DNA of 64,000 nt from an uncultured Desulfovibrio sp. (GTDB lineage: Bacteria; Desulfobacterota; Desulfovibrionia; Desulfovibrionales; Desulfovibrionaceae), in assembly GCF_910584445.1 (NCBI RefSeq), contig NZ_CAJUBO010000012.1:1-64000 (forward strand), in the 5' to 3' direction. Below the pieces are notes generated by a model that saw only the letters and a list, made by a program, of their open reading frames with translations, was not told the origin of the DNA and did not search any database. The position numbers and the translations under genes were made by a program. Every line of letters begins with the position of its first letter. Within the stretch, counting starts at the first letter, position 1. This document shows positions 9,288 through 17,961 of the stretch, in pieces.

Positions 9288-10217
9288 TTATGCCCTGCGG
9301 GCGCGCTTTTTGTCCATGCGCTCCACCCACTGGAGGATCGGCCTGACCCCGCGGGTGCGCGAGCTGTGCGACCAGTGGATCTCGCTGCCGCCCTGCTCGA
9401 GGACGGCCCAGTTGGTGAATTCCACGCCCAGGATGCGGGCCGGCGGCGGGCCGCTGCTGTACCGGACATTGACCACATCGCCCGTGCACCAGAAGGCCGT
9501 GGTCTTGTCCTGCGAGCAATCCAGCACATAGACGACCAGGCAGAGCAGGTGCGAACCCTTGTCGATTTCGCGCAGCGGTCCCGCCTCGCGGCCGGGAAAG
9601 CGCAGGGCCAGACCGGAGGCGGAGATGTCCTCCACCTGGACGGGCTTTTCCGCCATGCCCGGCATGGCATGGGTGAGCGGCGGCCCGATCTCTTCCGTGG
9701 AGCGCGGCAGCGGCAGCCCCTCGGGAAGCGCCCAGACGCCGATGACGCGCACCGCGTCCTCCTGGGGCCGGACGCGGATGAAATGGCGCTTCTTTTCCAC
9801 GCGCAGGGTCTCGGGCAGGGCGACGGCGACGCGCGCCTTGCCGAAATCGGGGCTGATGTCGAGAAAGACCGAGCGGAAGACGTAAAAGACCGGCCCGTCC
9901 TCCCCGTCCACGCGGAAAAAGGCGTCCACGGGCAGGCCCTTCCAGGCTTCGTCCACATAGTCCGCCACTTCCAGGTGCAGGGTCCGGTCGTCCACGTCGA
10001 GGAGGATGGCGGAAAGGCCGTTTGTGCCCGGGGAATCGGAAATGAGGCGGAGGTCGAAGGTGGCGAACTGCTCGCGCGCGGTCTCCAGCGTGTCGAGCAG
10101 CTGGGCGCGCCGGTCGTCGGCCCGGCGCCGCTCGCGCCGCAGACGCACGAGCAGCCAGGCGCCGCACAGGGCCAGAAAGAAGAAGACGGAAAGAAGCAGT
10201 TCGCCGGTATTCGTCAT
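9288..10217 (-). CDS. Membrane-anchored PilZ-domain protein
   Basis: A 309-aa protein with an N-terminal membrane helix (about residues 6-25), a basic and coiled segment, then a YcgR-like N-terminal domain and a PilZ domain. Cyclic di-GMP-binding features are visible: KKRHFIRVRP (the RxxxR-type motif) and VEDISASGLALRF (the D/NxSxxG motif). It probably senses cyclic di-GMP and acts on motility or surface behaviour, in keeping with the flagellar and GGDEF-like genes nearby. The ATG at 10217 fits the first hydrophobic helix. Confidence 0.8.
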   Translation of the reverse strand: MTNTGELLLSVFFFLALCGAWLLVRLRRERRRADDRRAQLLDTLETAREQFATFDLRLISDSPGTNGLSAILLDVDDRTLHLEVADYVDEAWKGLPVDAFFRVDGEDGPVFYVFRSVFLDISPDFGKARVAVALPETLRVEKKRHFIRVRPQEDAVRVIGVWALPEGLPLPRSTEEIGPPLTHAMPGMAEKPVQVEDISASGLALRFPGREAGPLREIDKGSHLLCLVVYVLDCSQDKTTAFWCTGDVVNVRYSSGPPPARILGVEFTNWAVLEQGGSEIHWSHSSRTRGVRPILQWVERMDKKRARRA

Positions 10218-10285
10218 GGACGTATGATCCGCGTACGCTCCGCCCTGCGCGCATGCGGCGGCGGGCACGGTGAGACGTGTCCTGC

Positions 10286-12247
10286 CTATGCCGTATGCGG
10301 GGGCACGGACCGCGCCTCGCATTCCTTTTCCCGGTCGGGGCGCCGCAGGAGGCCGAGCTTGCGGAGATGGATCTCCAGACAGGCCACGGCCGCGGGCGTC
10401 ACCCCCGAGATGCGGCCCGCCTGCCCCAGGCTGCCGGGCCGGACGCGGGCAAGTTTTTCTTCCACCTCACGGGAAAGTCCGCTTACTTTGGCATAATCCA
10501 AATCCAAGGGCAAGCGGGTGCCTTCCAGCCCGCGGGAGCGCTCGGCCAGGGCTTCCTGCCGCGCCAGATAGCCCGCGTATTTGAGGTCCGCCTCCACGCC
10601 GAAGCGGGCATTGGCGTCCATGGCTTCCAGCGCGAGCGAAAGCTCCCGGGCCAGCTCGCCGCAGGCTCCGCCCCGCGCCGCCAGCAGGTCAGGAAGGCGC
10701 CCGAGGTCCAGCTCCGGACGGCGCAGCAGCTCGGCAAGGCTCCGGCCCGCTTCCAGGCCCGGCCCGCCGCCGGCCGGCGCGGCGGCTTCCCCCGCGGGCA
10801 CGCGCGCCTCCCTGAGCCGGGCGGTCAGGCGTTGGCGGCTTTCCCGCGCCTCGGTGAAGGCGCGCCACTGCGCGTCGCCCACCAGGCCGAGTTCGCGCCC
10901 CAGCGGCGTGAGCCGCAGGTCCGCATTGTCCTCGCGCAGGAGCAGCCGGTGCTCGGCGCGGGAGGTGAACATGCGGTACGGCTCCTCGGTGCCCAGGGTC
11001 ACGAGGTCGTCCACCAGCACGGCCATATACGCGGCGTCGCGCCCCGGCGCGAACGGCGGCCTCCCGCGTTCGGCGCAGGCCAGGTTGAGCGCGGCCCACA
11101 GGCCCTGGGCAGCGGCCTCCTCATAGCCCGAGGTGCCGTTGATCTGCCCGGCGAGCCAGAGGCCGGGCACGGCCTTGCTCTCCAGCGTGGGCCAGAGCTG
11201 GACGGGGTCGGCATAGTCGTACTCGATGGCATAGCCCGGCCGTACCATGACCGCGTTCTCCAGCCCGGCGATGCTGCGGATCATGGACTCCTGCACGTCC
11301 AGGGGCAGGCTCGTGGAAATGCCGTTGGCATAGACCTCCGGGCTTTCCAGCCCCTCAGGCTCAAGGAAGACATGGTGCCGCTCCCGGTCGGGAAAGCGGG
11401 CCACCTTGTCCTCGATGGAGGGACAGTAGCGCGCGCCCGTGCCCTGGATGACGCCGGTGAACAGCGGCGAACGGTCGAAGCCCTGGCGGATGATGTCGTG
11501 GGTGCGCGCATTGGTCCAGGTGATGTGGCAACTGGTCTGGGGCAGCGGCGGTCTTGGCCCGTGAAAGCTGAAGCCCTGCGGCGGCATGTCGCCGGGCTGT
11601 TCCTCCAGGCGCGAAAAATCGATGGACCGGCGCAGGAGGCGCGGCGTGGTGCCGGTCTTGAGGCGGCCGAGCGTGATGCCGAGGCCGCGCAGGCTGGCGG
11701 AAAGGCCAAGGGCCGGCGCGTCGCCCATGCGGCCCGCCGGGCGGTGCGTCAGCCCCACATGGATGCGCCCGTCCAGAAAGGTGCCCGTGGCGAGCAGGAT
11801 GTGGCGGCAGCGGAATTCCCGCCCCAGGGCCGTGCGCGCGCCCGAGACGCGGCCGTGGTCCGTGAGGATGTCCGTGACTTCATCCTGCCAGAGCGTCAGG
11901 CCCGGCTGGCCGTAGAGGCTGCGTTTGACCGCGTCCTGATACGCCTGGCGGTCCATCTGGGCGCGCGTGGCGCGCACCGCCGGACCCTTGCTCATGTTCA
12001 GCGTGCGGAACTGGATGCCCGCGGCATCGGCCCAAAGCCCCATCATGCCGCCCAGGGCGTCGATTTCGCGCACCATATGCCCCTTGGCGAGGCCGCCGAT
12101 GGCCGGATTGCAGGAAAGATGCCCCAGGCGGTCGAGGTTGCCGCTCACCAGCAGGACGGAAAAGCCCAGCCGGGCCAGCGCCATGGCGGCCTCGGACCCG
12201 GCGTGGCCGCCGCCGGTCACCACGCAGTCGAAGGCGGCATCAGGCAT
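10286..12247 (-). CDS. mnmG: tRNA uridine-5-carboxymethylaminomethyl modification enzyme MnmG (GidA)
   Basis: A 653-aa FAD enzyme that works with MnmE to modify U34 of tRNAs. It has the N-terminal dinucleotide-binding motif VTGGGHAGSEAAMALARLG and the family signatures LSCNPAIGGLAKGHMVREID and GPAVRATRAQMDRQAY, as well as ARYCPSIEDKVARFPDRERH in the middle. The C-terminal helical domain ends in the HTH-like ISGVTPAAVACLEIHL. Length is slightly above the usual 620-640. The start overlaps the stop region of the M20 peptidase by 8 nt. Confidence 0.95.
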   Translation of the reverse strand: MPDAAFDCVVTGGGHAGSEAAMALARLGFSVLLVSGNLDRLGHLSCNPAIGGLAKGHMVREIDALGGMMGLWADAAGIQFRTLNMSKGPAVRATRAQMDRQAYQDAVKRSLYGQPGLTLWQDEVTDILTDHGRVSGARTALGREFRCRHILLATGTFLDGRIHVGLTHRPAGRMGDAPALGLSASLRGLGITLGRLKTGTTPRLLRRSIDFSRLEEQPGDMPPQGFSFHGPRPPLPQTSCHITWTNARTHDIIRQGFDRSPLFTGVIQGTGARYCPSIEDKVARFPDRERHHVFLEPEGLESPEVYANGISTSLPLDVQESMIRSIAGLENAVMVRPGYAIEYDYADPVQLWPTLESKAVPGLWLAGQINGTSGYEEAAAQGLWAALNLACAERGRPPFAPGRDAAYMAVLVDDLVTLGTEEPYRMFTSRAEHRLLLREDNADLRLTPLGRELGLVGDAQWRAFTEARESRQRLTARLREARVPAGEAAAPAGGGPGLEAGRSLAELLRRPELDLGRLPDLLAARGGACGELARELSLALEAMDANARFGVEADLKYAGYLARQEALAERSRGLEGTRLPLDLDYAKVSGLSREVEEKLARVRPGSLGQAGRISGVTPAAVACLEIHLRKLGLLRRPDREKECEARSVPPHTA

Positions 12248-13499
12248 GGGACGCCCCGGGATCTGTCATGAGCAGACGGCCGAAGACGGCCGCATCCCCG
12301 CAGATATGGGTGAGGGAGGCCCGCTCGTCCGGCTGGTGGCAGGTATTGAAGATGCGCGACCAGACCACGGCCGGAAGGCCGCGGGCGCGCAGCAGCGCGG
12401 CCACGGTGGCGCCCCCGATGCCCACGGGGCGGGGACGGACCCCGTACACCTGTTCCACGGCGGCCGCCAGCGCGGGGAACAGGGGCGCGTCCGCGGGCAG
12501 GTCCGTCGGCGTGACCGAGGCGGCCCGGCTGTGCTCCACATCCACATCGATGCGCACGCCGCGCCGTTCCGCCACTTCCGCCACGGCCGCGCGGGCGCGC
12601 TCCAGGACGGACTCGGGGGAAACGTCGGGGAGCAGGCGGCAGTCCATGAAAAAAACGTCCCGCCCGGGCAGGATGTTGATGGCGTCCACAGCAGGCTCGT
12701 GGCGGGTCGGCTCGAAGGTGGAGACCGGCGGCACGAACAGGGGGTCGCGCCGGGAAAAGGCGCCGCGCAGGCCCTCATGGCAGGCCACGACGGCCTCGGC
12801 CCCGGCAAGGAAGGCGTTGCGCCCGCGCTCCGGCGCGGAGGCATGACACTGGCGCCCGGTGGTGGTGATCCTGAGCCAGAGCTGGGCCTTTTCGGCCACC
12901 TCCGCAACGTCGCCCTCCGGGGAGCCTGCGTCGGGGACCAGGTACCAGTCGCCGGCGCCGAAGCATTCCGGCGCCGTTTCCAGCACATGGCCGAGACCGT
13001 GGCGGCTGCCGCATTCCTCGTCGGCCATGAAGACGAGTCCGAGGCTCAGGCGAGGCTTCACGCCGGTGGCGGCCAGCGCCTCGGCGAGGAGAAGCATGCC
13101 CGTGACCGCCTGCTGGTTGTCCTCCACGCCGCGCCCGTAGATAAGGTCGCCCTCGCGGCGCACGCGCCAGGGGTCTGACGTCCAGGCGGCGGGGTCGCCC
13201 GCCGGAACGACATCCATATGGCCGAAGATCCAGAGCGTGCGGGAAAGCTCGCCGGGAACGCGCGCCACAAGATTGGGCCGGCTGCCGGAGGGCACGCGGT
13301 CGTCCGGCGAATCCACGCGGCGCACGTCCGTGATGCCGCAGGCGGCGAGCAGGCCCTCGATGAAGGCGGCCTTTTCCGTCTCGCCGCGGCCGCCGTTTTC
13401 CGGACCCAGGGAGGGCAGGGCCGTCAGCTCGGCCTGAAGGGTCGCCGCCCGTTCGCTCTGGGCGCGAAGATGGCGGATGAGCGTGTCACACTGGCGCAT
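12240..13499 (-). CDS. M20-family metallopeptidase
   Basis: A 419-aa cytoplasmic peptidase or deacylase of the ArgE/DapE/CPG2 type. Metal-binding motifs are GHMDVVPAGD (His and Asp), GRGVEDNQQ (bridging Asp) and MADEECGSRHG (catalytic Glu-Glu); a terminal His occurs in NTCHQPDE. The dimerisation domain lies between about 190 and 310. Relatives in this group are annotated as M20 metallo-hydrolases acting on small peptides; the substrate cannot be read from sequence. It is coupled to mnmG by overlap and separated from the upstream PxxKW gene by a terminator. Confidence 0.85.
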   Translation of the reverse strand: MRQCDTLIRHLRAQSERAATLQAELTALPSLGPENGGRGETEKAAFIEGLLAACGITDVRRVDSPDDRVPSGSRPNLVARVPGELSRTLWIFGHMDVVPAGDPAAWTSDPWRVRREGDLIYGRGVEDNQQAVTGMLLLAEALAATGVKPRLSLGLVFMADEECGSRHGLGHVLETAPECFGAGDWYLVPDAGSPEGDVAEVAEKAQLWLRITTTGRQCHASAPERGRNAFLAGAEAVVACHEGLRGAFSRRDPLFVPPVSTFEPTRHEPAVDAINILPGRDVFFMDCRLLPDVSPESVLERARAAVAEVAERRGVRIDVDVEHSRAASVTPTDLPADAPLFPALAAAVEQVYGVRPRPVGIGGATVAALLRARGLPAVVWSRIFNTCHQPDERASLTHICGDAAVFGRLLMTDPGASHA

Positions 13500-13561
13500 G
13501 GGTCCTCCCGGAGGTTGCGGCGGCCATTCCGGCGCATCGGGCGCGGCACGCGCCGCCGGAA

Positions 13562-13595
13562 AACGGAAAAAAGGCTGCTGACGTTGTCAGCAGCC
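13562..13595 (-). terminator. Rho-independent terminator of the PxxKW gene
   Basis: A perfect 10-bp stem GGCTGCTGAC/GTCAGCAGCC (13573-13582 with 13586-13595) with a 3-nt loop is followed on the minus strand by TTTTTTCC. It lies just past the stop of the gene at 13645-13908. Confidence 0.9.
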
Positions 13596-13644
13596 CCGAA
13601 ACGCCGGTGCGTCGTTGCCGGACAAAAGCGCCGGGCAGGATAGC

Positions 13645-13908
13645 CTAGCGGCCCTTGGCGGCGCGCTTGGACGCCTTGAGCGGGTTCACCTTGGCGGCGG
13701 CGGAGGTCTGCACCTTCACATGGGTGGCAAAGTTGCAGCGGCCGCCCGCCCATTTGCTGGCCGGATCGGGATAGCTGGAGCAGAACTGTTCGCTTTCAAA
13801 TTCGCGCACGCGGTCACAGCCGTTGCACTGCTCCACGCAGGGGGAGAGGACAAAGCCGTTGAGGACGACGCCTTCGGCGGTCCTGACGGCATTCTGCAAG
13901 GGACTCAT
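13645..13908 (-). CDS. PxxKW family cysteine-rich protein
   Basis: A small 87-aa protein with the PASKWAGGRCN segment that names the family, plus five further Cys in the pattern CVEQCNGCDRV and EQFCSSYPDP. The C-terminus is basic (KASKRAAKGR). The Cys pattern suggests a small metal or iron-sulfur site. No function is established; the family is typical of Desulfovibrio-like bacteria. I chose the ATG at 13908 with TGGAGG about 7 nt upstream over an in-frame TTG at 13914. It is monocistronic, ended by a strong terminator. Confidence 0.8.
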   Translation of the reverse strand: MSPLQNAVRTAEGVVLNGFVLSPCVEQCNGCDRVREFESEQFCSSYPDPASKWAGGRCNFATHVKVQTSAAAKVNPLKASKRAAKGR

Positions 13909-14125
13909 AGCCAACCTCCATGCGCCGGAGCGCGGGTTTTTCGCCAGTTGCGCGCCGGGACCGCGCCATGCGGCGGGGAAAGGGCCGCGCGCAAGGACCC
14001 GGAATGCGGAAGGGGTAATATAGCCTCCTGCGGTCTCCTGTCAAGGAAAAAGCGTCGGGCGGGGAGCGGGCGCCGGGCCTTCCCCCGTGTTGCATTGCGC
14101 GGCATGAAACGATACAAAGAGGCCC

Positions 14126-15604
14126 ATGTCCAACCGACGCCTGCTCTTTCTCGCGCCCGCACAGGCCGTGACCGCTGTTTTTCCGCAACTGCGGGACGCG
14201 GGGTTTGAAGTCGGCATTGCCGAAACGCTCAAGGGCGCTTCGGTCTTCATTCGCAAGTCCGGTCCGGGGGTCATCTTCGCCCGTCCCGCCCTGCCGGGCT
14301 TCCGGGTGGAGGATCTGCTCGCCGTGGGCGCGGAGGACCCCAATTTCCCGGCGGTCATCGTCATCACGGACAGGGGCAGCCCGGCCGAGGCCGAGCGCCT
14401 CATGGGCCTTGGCGCGCGCGATTACTGGCTGGAGCCGCTGGATGTGGAGCGCGTCATGGCCGTGGCGCGCGAGCCGCGCAGGCCCGCGCCTGTGCCGGAC
14501 GCCACCACCCTTGGCGGGCACCGGCCCGCGCCGGGCGAGGGCGCTCCGAAGATCGTGGGCACGCATCCGGCCATCGAGCGGGTGCTCAGGCTGGCGCGGC
14601 AGGTGGCGCCATCGCGGGCCACGGTGCTCATCACCGGCGAGTCGGGCACAGGCAAGGAAATGTTCGCCCGCTATCTCCACGCCATGAGCAAGCGCGCGCG
14701 CGGGCCTTTTGTGGCCGTGAATTGCGCGGCCCTGCCGGAGCATCTGCTGGAGAGCGAGCTGTTCGGGCACGAAAAGGGGGCCTTCACCGGGGCCATCGCG
14801 CGCAAGCTCGGCCGTTTTGAACTGGCCGGCGGCGGCACCATCCTGCTGGATGAGATTTCGGAAATGGACCTTGCCCTTCAGGCCAAGCTTCTCCGTGTGC
14901 TCCAGGAGGGCGAAATCGACCGCGTGGGCGGCTCGGAGACCGTGCGCGTGGACGTGCGCGTGCTCGCCACCACCAACCGCGACCTGGACGACTGGGTCAG
15001 GCAGGGCAAGTTCCGCCAGGACCTCTATTTCCGCCTCAACGTCATCCCCCTGCGCCTGCCCGCGCTGCGCGAGCGCGGCGATGACGTGCTGGACCTCGCG
15101 CGCTTTTTTGTGGATATGTATGTCCGCGAGTACGGGCTTGCGGCCTCGCCGCTTTCGGACGCCGCCGTGGAGTGGCTGCGCGGCTACGCGTTCCCCGGCA
15201 ATGTGCGCGAACTGCAGAACCTCATGGAGCGCGCCGTCCTGCTCGCCAACGGGCGTCCCATCCAGCCCGCGCATTTTCTGCTGGAAAATGACGACTGGCC
15301 GCTCTTTGCGGAAGAGGACGGCGAGGCCGCGCCCGCGGACGATGCGGTCCCGGCGGCCGCGCCGGGAGCGCCGGGGACTCCGGGCACGGCGGACGCCGCC
15401 CCCCGGGCGCCACAGTCCGGCGGCCCCGCGCACCTTGCCGGGCCTGTCATCCCGCTCCACGAGATGGAACGGATCATGATCGCCAAGGGACTGGAAGCCA
15501 CGTCGGGCAACCGCACCCAGGCGGCGGAGCTGCTGGGCATTTCCGTGCGTACCCTGCGGAACAAGCTCAATGAATACCGCGCCCAGGGGCACGCCATCGA
15601 CTAG
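14126..15604 (+). CDS. Sigma-54-dependent regulator with pseudo-receiver domain
   Basis: A 492-aa NtrC/FlrC-type activator. Residues 1-115 have a receiver-like fold but lack the phosphoacceptor: the usual Asp position reads FARPALPG and the conserved Lys reads YWLEPLD. The AAA+ domain has Walker A GESGTGKE, the sigma-54 contact loop GAFTGA, Walker B ILLDEIS and the arginine finger region. A Pro/Ala-rich linker (about 385-440) precedes a Fis-type helix-turn-helix (NRTQAAELLGISVRTLRNKL). Such regulators without a phosphorylation site are common among flagellar master regulators, and that is my best guess from the flagellar genes nearby; xsc is another possible target. An AT-rich hairpin follows. 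Confidence 0.85.
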   Translation: MSNRRLLFLAPAQAVTAVFPQLRDAGFEVGIAETLKGASVFIRKSGPGVIFARPALPGFRVEDLLAVGAEDPNFPAVIVITDRGSPAEAERLMGLGARDYWLEPLDVERVMAVAREPRRPAPVPDATTLGGHRPAPGEGAPKIVGTHPAIERVLRLARQVAPSRATVLITGESGTGKEMFARYLHAMSKRARGPFVAVNCAALPEHLLESELFGHEKGAFTGAIARKLGRFELAGGGTILLDEISEMDLALQAKLLRVLQEGEIDRVGGSETVRVDVRVLATTNRDLDDWVRQGKFRQDLYFRLNVIPLRLPALRERGDDVLDLARFFVDMYVREYGLAASPLSDAAVEWLRGYAFPGNVRELQNLMERAVLLANGRPIQPAHFLLENDDWPLFAEEDGEAAPADDAVPAAAPGAPGTPGTADAAPRAPQSGGPAHLAGPVIPLHEMERIMIAKGLEATSGNRTQAAELLGISVRTLRNKLNEYRAQGHAID

Positions 15605-15616
15605 CGCGGACCTTAT

Positions 15617-15643
15617 TGAAAAAACTCTGTTATTGTTTTTTCA
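15617..15643 (+). terminator. AT-rich hairpin after the sigma-54 regulator
   Basis: TGAAAAAAC (15617-15625) pairs with GTTTTTTCA (15635-15643) around a 9-nt loop, 13 nt past the stop codon. The T run is inside the stem, so it could serve either strand as a weak terminator. Confidence 0.55.
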
Positions 15644-15649
15644 GCGAGG

Positions 15650-16062
15650 AAAAGAGGTTTTTCCGCTAGACCGCCCTCGGCTCCGCTTCGGGCGGGGGCT
15701 GTCGCCGCAAGGATCCTAAAAAATAAGAATTTTTTGCGCCGACAAGGAAATGGGAGATTTTTGGAGGGAGTGTACTCAAGTACATGACCGACAAAAATCG
15801 CACAGTGACGCGACCGAAGGCGGCGCGAAGCGCCGTGCCCGTTCGAGCGAAGCGAGGTACGGGCATCGTCCGCAACGCGTCAGGCCGGCGCGAAAGCCAC
15901 CCGGAGGGCACGCCGCGGCGCGTTTGCGTTGCCGCGCGAAGCGCGGCTTACGCAAATGGACAGCAACGCAAGGCTGTTTTTGACGGATGATTGTGGCATT
16001 GCACAAACTGCCACATCCCAAGCCAGCAGCCACATTGATAGATGCAAACCCTAGGGCCTGGC
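15650..16062. repeat. Intergenic structured repeat, long copy
   Basis: The gap between the sigma-54 regulator and the AGCS gene is filled by a repeat shared with 31830-32050 and 1-77. The common core includes GGCGGGGGCTGTCGCCGCAA, AATCCTAAAAAATAAGA, TTTTTGGAGGGAGTGTACTC, ATGACCGACAAAAATCGCAC and GGCTGTTTTTGACGGA. Compared with the 31.8-kb copy it carries about 150 extra bases (15828-15970) rich in hairpins. The strongest has TTTGCGT and GCCGCGC stems around GAA at 15923-15956. Short open frames here look meaningless. Confidence 0.8.
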
Positions 16063-16110
16063 TCCGCGCGGACCTGCCGCGCTTCCCCCTTCCCTAGCAA
16101 CGAGAACGCC

Positions 16111-17505
16111 ATGACAGCCCTCACGCACTGGGTCACCGACTTCAACAGCTTTCTCTGGGGCACGCTCTTCCTCATCCCGCTTTTGTGCGGCACGGGCCTG
16201 TTCTATACCCTGCGCCTGCGTTTCGTGCAGGTACGCAAGTTCGGCCTGGCCCTGCGCTATCTCATGGGCGGCGCCAGCCTCTTCGGGCGCCGGGCGGACA
16301 AGAGCGGCATGAGTTCCTTCCAGGCCCTGGCAACGGCCATCGCCGCCCAGGTGGGCACGGGCAACGTGGCGGGCACGGCCACCGCCATGGTGCTCGGGGG
16401 TCCGGGCGCGCTCTTCTGGCTCTGGCTGGCGGCCTTTTTCGGCATGGCGACCATCTTTGCCGAGGCCGTCCTGGCCCAGGCATACAAGACCACCGACAGC
16501 GCCGGCCATGTGGTGGGCGGACCCGCCTGGTACATCACGCGCGGCATGGGCGCCCGATACCGCCCGCTCGCCGTCTTTTTCTCCATTGCCATCATCGTGG
16601 CCCTGGGCTTCATCGGCAACATGGTGCAGTCCAACACCATCGCCGAGGCGTTCAACAGCGCCCTGGGGGTGGACAAGCTCCTCATCGGCGGCGTCGTGGC
16701 GACCCTGGCGGCCCTGGTCTTCTTCGGCGGCGTGGGGCGCATCGCCAGCGTGACGGAAAAGCTCGTGCCCACCATGGCCGTCCTCTATCTTGCCGGCGGC
16801 ATCTATGTGCTCGCCAGCCATGCCGACGCCATCCTGCCTTCCTTCGGCCTCATTTTCGCTGCGGCCTTTGACCCGCAGGCCGTCTTCGGCGGCGCGGCGG
16901 GCATCAGCATCCGCGAGGCCATGCGCTACGGCGTGGCGCGCGGCCTCTTTGCCAACGAGGCCGGAATGGGTTCCACCCCCCATGCCCATGCCGTAGCCAG
17001 GGTGGAGCACCCCTGCCAGCAGGGCCTGGTCGCCATTTTCGGCGTCTTCACCACGTTTGTGATCATCACCTTCACGGCCATGGTCATCCTGGTTTCGGGC
17101 ATCTTCGTGCCCGGCGCCGGGCAGGCCACGGGCATCCGCCTGACGCAGGCCGCCTATGCCGTGGACATGGGGAGCTTCGGCGGCATCTTCGTGGCCGTCT
17201 GCCTCTTCTTTTTCGCCTTTTCCACCATCGTGGGCTGGTACTTCTTCGGCGCGCAGAACGTGCGCTTCCTCTGCAACGGCCGCGGCGTGGGCGTCTACCG
17301 CATCCTGGCCGTGCTGTTCGTGGCCGCCGGCTCCTGCCTTCAGGTGGACCTGGTCTGGCAGCTGGCCGACCTTTTCAACGGGCTTATGGTCATCCCCAAT
17401 CTCATTGCGCTCTGGGCGCTGCACAAGGTCGTGGTGCGCCATCTGGACGAGTTCGAGCGCCTGATGGACGGCGCGGTCAAGGACCTGCCCGGAGGCGAGG
17501 GATAG
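16111..17505 (+). CDS. AGCS-family sodium:amino-acid symporter
   Basis: A 464-aa inner-membrane transporter with about ten to eleven hydrophobic helices. Family signatures include GTGNVAGTATAMVLGGPGA near residues 80-100, FIGNMVQSNT, and GLFANEAGMGSTPHAHA at about 285-300. AGCS carriers import alanine or glycine with sodium. The adjacent sulfonate/phosphonate genes raise the possibility that this one takes up taurine, alanine or a similar small amine, but the sequence does not decide it. The start at 16111 is the first ATG before helix one; the frame is open further upstream into the repeat. Confidence 0.85.
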   Translation: MTALTHWVTDFNSFLWGTLFLIPLLCGTGLFYTLRLRFVQVRKFGLALRYLMGGASLFGRRADKSGMSSFQALATAIAAQVGTGNVAGTATAMVLGGPGALFWLWLAAFFGMATIFAEAVLAQAYKTTDSAGHVVGGPAWYITRGMGARYRPLAVFFSIAIIVALGFIGNMVQSNTIAEAFNSALGVDKLLIGGVVATLAALVFFGGVGRIASVTEKLVPTMAVLYLAGGIYVLASHADAILPSFGLIFAAAFDPQAVFGGAAGISIREAMRYGVARGLFANEAGMGSTPHAHAVARVEHPCQQGLVAIFGVFTTFVIITFTAMVILVSGIFVPGAGQATGIRLTQAAYAVDMGSFGGIFVAVCLFFFAFSTIVGWYFFGAQNVRFLCNGRGVGVYRILAVLFVAAGSCLQVDLVWQLADLFNGLMVIPNLIALWALHKVVVRHLDEFERLMDGAVKDLPGGEG

Positions 17506-17698
17506 CCTCACACCCCGGGGCGGTCCTTCCCGTCCCGTCTGTCGCAACGCCGGGTCTTCGCGGTCGGCGCCATGCGGGGTCCCGCCCCGGCCGCTGACCG
17601 GCGTCCGGTTCGTTGGAGCCGTTTCTCCCCATTCCCCGAGGGGCGGCGTCCGGCGTTTCCCGCGTCGTGGCGCGCATGGGCAGGCATGTCTTGTTCTC

Positions 17699-17737
17699 TG
17701 GACATATATGGACAGAAGTGTCCATGATTTCGGACAT
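17699..17737 (+). promoter_or_regulatory. Putative activator-binding dyad upstream of xsc
   Basis: An 18-bp perfect dyad ATGGACAgaagTGTCCAT (17708-17725) is flanked by two more half-sites, TGGACAT at 17699-17705 and CGGACAT at 17731-17737. The cluster is about 110 nt before the sigma-54 promoter, the usual distance for an enhancer-binding protein. Which regulator binds is unknown. Confidence 0.65.
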
Positions 17738-17831
17738 GACACCACCCCCGCACGGACGCCGCCGTGCCGGGTTCGGGAAAATTCTCCTGCAAAGTTGCGG
17801 GGCTGCCTGCGCGCCGGTGGCAAGGCGCTTC

Positions 17832-17847
17832 CGGCACGCTCTTTGCT
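17832..17847 (+). promoter_or_regulatory. Sigma-54 promoter of xsc
   Basis: CGGCACGCTCTTTGCT matches the -24/-12 consensus TGGCACG-N4-TTGCW at all but the first base, with the required GG-N10-GC spacing (GG 17833-17834, GC 17845-17846). The xsc start lies about 115 nt downstream. The rest of the 456-nt gap between the symporter and xsc shows no credible gene. Confidence 0.85.
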
Positions 17848-17961
17848 CCTTCCGGCACAATTGCATGTGGTTCCCCGGCGGAATGTGATCTCGCGGCGTT
17901 GCCGCCGGCACTCCGGGGTGTCCAGTCACTTTCTTACCCAACGCGAAAGCGAGGAGTGATC

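Noticed and set aside
10277..12271. Long plus-strand open frame opposite mnmG
   Set aside because: No recognisable domains; it mirrors the codon bias of mnmG.
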